This document shows, one piece after another, positions 34,384 through 35,681 of a stretch of DNA of 35,681 nucleotides; within the stretch, counting starts at the first letter, position 1, and every line of letters starts with the position of its first letter. The DNA is taken from NCBI GenBank assembly GCA_010692425.1, contig JAAHHJ010000053.1:1-35681 (forward strand), in the 5' to 3' direction. Below the pieces are notes generated by a model. The model was given only the letters and a program-made list of their open reading frames with translations, did no database searches and was not told the DNA's origin. The DNA comes from Symploca sp. SIO3C6. GTDB taxonomy: Bacteria; Cyanobacteriota; Cyanobacteriia; Cyanobacteriales; Coleofasciculaceae. Made by a program: the position numbers and the translations under genes.

Positions 34384-35232
34384 ATGGAAACACTTGCATA
34401 TATTCATCTGGTGACTGCTTACGAACAACCAGCAGGTAATCAATTAGTAGAACCTTTAGAATTGAAGCTGTTAACAAAGCTGAAGTTGAAAACCCTTGCT
34501 ACTTCGGCTGGTAAGCGTTTGCTATCGGTTGCTCTTTTTATCTCGATTCTCAGTGTCGCTGGTAATGCGATGGCACTTCAGAGGGGAAATCGAGGAGCAA
34601 ATGTAGTTAATTTGCAAGATGTTCTCAAAGTAGCTGGCTACTTTCCCGGAAATGTTCGTTCTACTGGCTACTATGGCTCGATTACTGAGAATGCTGTCAA
34701 ACAGTTTCAGCGTGCTAAAGGGTTGGTAGTCGATGGCATTGCTGGCTCGAAAACAATGGCTGCAATTTCAGCTACAGATTTTTCAACACCTTTAGTTGGA
34801 AATAGGACTCTCCGGCGCGGTAGCCGAGGTTCCCAAGTAACAGCACTTCAAAGGCACTTAAGAGCTTTAGGATTCTATGATGGTCCCGTTACTGGATACT
34901 ATGGTAAGTTAACTACTGCAGCAGTTCAAAGGTTCCAGCGAGCTAGAAATTTAAGTGCTGATGGAATTGTGGGAGTTCAGACGGCATCAGCTTTGATTAC
35001 TAGTGATGATGTTGCAGTTATTGTTAATAGTTCTAACTTACGACGGGGTAGCAGTGGACCGGAAGTAACGAACCTTCAAAATGAGCTGAAACTTCTGGGC
35101 TATTATAATGGCCCTGTGACTGGATACTATGGTAGTCTCACGGAAGCAGCAGTAAGGAAATTTCAAAAAGATATAGGTATCACTGTAGATGGAGTTGCAG
35201 GAGAATTGACGAAGACGGCAGTGTATAGCTAA
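34384..35232 (+). CDS. Peptidoglycan-binding protein with three PG_binding_1 repeats
   Basis: The ATG at 34384 gives 282 residues beginning METLAYIHLVTAYEQP, the start typical of this cyanobacterial family; the open frame extends upstream to 34237 but without family similarity. After a polar stretch there is a signal/anchor segment (KRLLSVALFISILSVAGNAMA, residues about 45-65), then three PG_binding_1 modules of ~65 residues, each starting LxRGxxGxxVxxLQ and ending with a DGIxGxxT motif. The GxVTGYYGxLT signature occurs in modules two and three, and VRSTGYYGSIT in module one. It probably binds cell wall peptidoglycan in the periplasm. No catalytic domain follows. Confidence 0.92.
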   Translation: METLAYIHLVTAYEQPAGNQLVEPLELKLLTKLKLKTLATSAGKRLLSVALFISILSVAGNAMALQRGNRGANVVNLQDVLKVAGYFPGNVRSTGYYGSITENAVKQFQRAKGLVVDGIAGSKTMAAISATDFSTPLVGNRTLRRGSRGSQVTALQRHLRALGFYDGPVTGYYGKLTTAAVQRFQRARNLSADGIVGVQTASALITSDDVAVIVNSSNLRRGSSGPEVTNLQNELKLLGYYNGPVTGYYGSLTEAAVRKFQKDIGITVDGVAGELTKTAVYS

Positions 35233-35269
35233 GCATTAAGTTTTGTTAAAGCCATAACATAGTCTGATT

Positions 35270-35327
35270 CTAAGTAATAGCTAATAGGTAATAAGTAACA
35301 GCAAAAATGTTTATTACTTTTTACTTA
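35270..35327. repeat. Heptanucleotide-type repeat with inverted copy downstream of the peptidoglycan-binding gene
   Basis: Degenerate TAATAGC/TAATAGG/TAATAAG units (35270-35298) are followed by the inverse TTTATTACTTTTTACTT (35310-35326). This repeats the layout at 32813-32888 after aroF and suggests the same repeat is used as a 3' end structure. Confidence 0.75.
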
Positions 35328-35335
35328 AAACTTAT

Positions 35336-35360
35336 GGGGCTTTGAGCAAAACCCCCGTCT
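35336..35360 (+). terminator. Possible intrinsic terminator
   Basis: GGGG-C-TTTG (35336-35344) pairs with CAAA-A-CCCC (35347-35355) with one mismatch; CGTCTTTT follows. It lies about 100 bp after the peptidoglycan-binding gene. Confidence 0.5.
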
Positions 35361-35615
35361 TTTAAGGGACAGATGTAGCGATATAACATTTCCTTGCGTA
35401 TTTCTTGACCAGAGGATTAAGTAAGAATAGTGTGTCTTTCTTCTCAATTAGCGATTGCTCTTTAAGGGATTAAGTGCCTCTAGGAGATTTTGTGATGATA
35501 TCGATTGCCTAATCTGCTCTGGCATTACTGCCAATGAAGCTAGTCACCGATGAATAAGTAGGTGGGTCTAATTAAGCGTAAAATAGAAAAATAGTTAAAA
35601 AGGTGCGATCGCCTA

Positions 35616-35681
35616 ATGCCAGCCCGTTTACAAATCCATCTAACCTCCTCAGAATCCCAAGAGCTTGTAAAGTTGAGTCAT
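35616..35681 (+). CDS. HTH/IS630-type protein, N-terminus (partial, runs off the right edge)
   Basis: ATG at 35616 begins 22 codons to the window edge: MPARLQIHLTSSESQELVKL and on. It resembles the beginning of helix-turn-helix/IS630-type transposases of cyanobacteria (pattern MPARLxIxLT followed by an acidic-polar helix). No purine-rich ribosome binding site is visible before the ATG (GTGCGATCGCCTA). If correct it is the second IS630-like gene touching the window. Family assignment is tentative because of length. Confidence 0.4.
   Translation, partial: MPARLQIHLTSSESQELVKLSH

Larger units (their letters stand above)
35233..35615. other. Gene-free stretch before the right-edge CDS
   Basis: 383 bp that contains the repeat and terminator above, then about 250 bp (35361-35615) of AT-rich sequence with no assigned feature apart from one HIP1 octamer (GCGATCGC) at 35604, eleven bases before the ATG of the edge gene. 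Confidence 0.6.

Overview
The window comes from a cyanobacterial chromosome, most likely a filamentous, heterocyst-forming (Nostocales-type) species. Evidence in the sequence: a GlgA of the cyanobacterial GlgA1 type, a PAM68-like protein next to rpsO, a fibrillin-like protein, several HIP1 octamers (GCGATCGC, for example at 6067 and 35604), heptanucleotide tandem repeats of the TAAGTAA type (26812, 32813, 35270), and many IS200/IS605-type solo hairpins. I see no rRNA, tRNA or CRISPR array. About 27 intact genes are present, mostly housekeeping, interleaved with insertion-sequence debris and MITEs.

Layout. 1-5422 is accessory: an IS630-like transposase start at the left edge, a 1086-residue protein I cannot assign (94-3354, minus) with repeated ATGTAC boxes upstream, a decayed IS701-type element (3715-4582), and an M4 metallopeptidase whose 5' part was lost at that element. 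5508-8047 holds hemC and glgA. 8071-8445 is a non-coding IS200/IS605 (TnpB-type) remnant. 8685-12302 is a large secreted-type protein fusing a haemagglutinin/TPS domain, a proline-rich linker made of four 48-bp repeats, and a C-terminal CHAT protease domain. 12843-15807 (minus) is pyrH-frr followed by a geranylgeranyl-reductase-family flavoprotein. 15919-17216 has a thioredoxin-like protein and an agmatinase pseudogene carrying a MITE. 17280-18641 has an alpha/beta hydrolase and a 66-residue unknown protein. 18855-22297 (minus) is the conserved ffh-rpsP-khpA-phoH cluster.

22298-26008 begins with nested repeats, then a promoter with two palindromic TetR-type operators that drives a thioredoxin-reductase-like flavoprotein, followed by a glutathione S-transferase and a pyridoxamine-oxidase-family protein. 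This looks like an inducible detoxification/redox cassette whose regulator is not in the window. 26118-29656 (minus) is holA, two tandem DUF4168-type exported proteins, ureE and ureF. 29992-35232 has a small exported protein, rpsO-PAM68, aroF (DAHP synthase), a HEAT-repeat/fibrillin-like pair and a three-repeat peptidoglycan-binding protein. A second IS630/HTH-type start lies at the right edge.

The most instructive observation is mobile-element fine structure. A ~105-bp MITE with TA target duplication sits in the agmatinase pseudogene, and removing it with one TA restores the local reading frame. A second copy of the same MITE is nested in another TA-flanked MITE family at 22592-22780, which has a further member at 31506-31632. 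These MITEs and the IS630-like genes at both window edges share the TA target preference expected for IS630/Tc1-mariner transposition. The best candidates for new biology are the TPS-CHAT fusion protein, the TetR-operator cassette with its atypical reductase, and the unassigned 1086-residue protein with its upstream box array.
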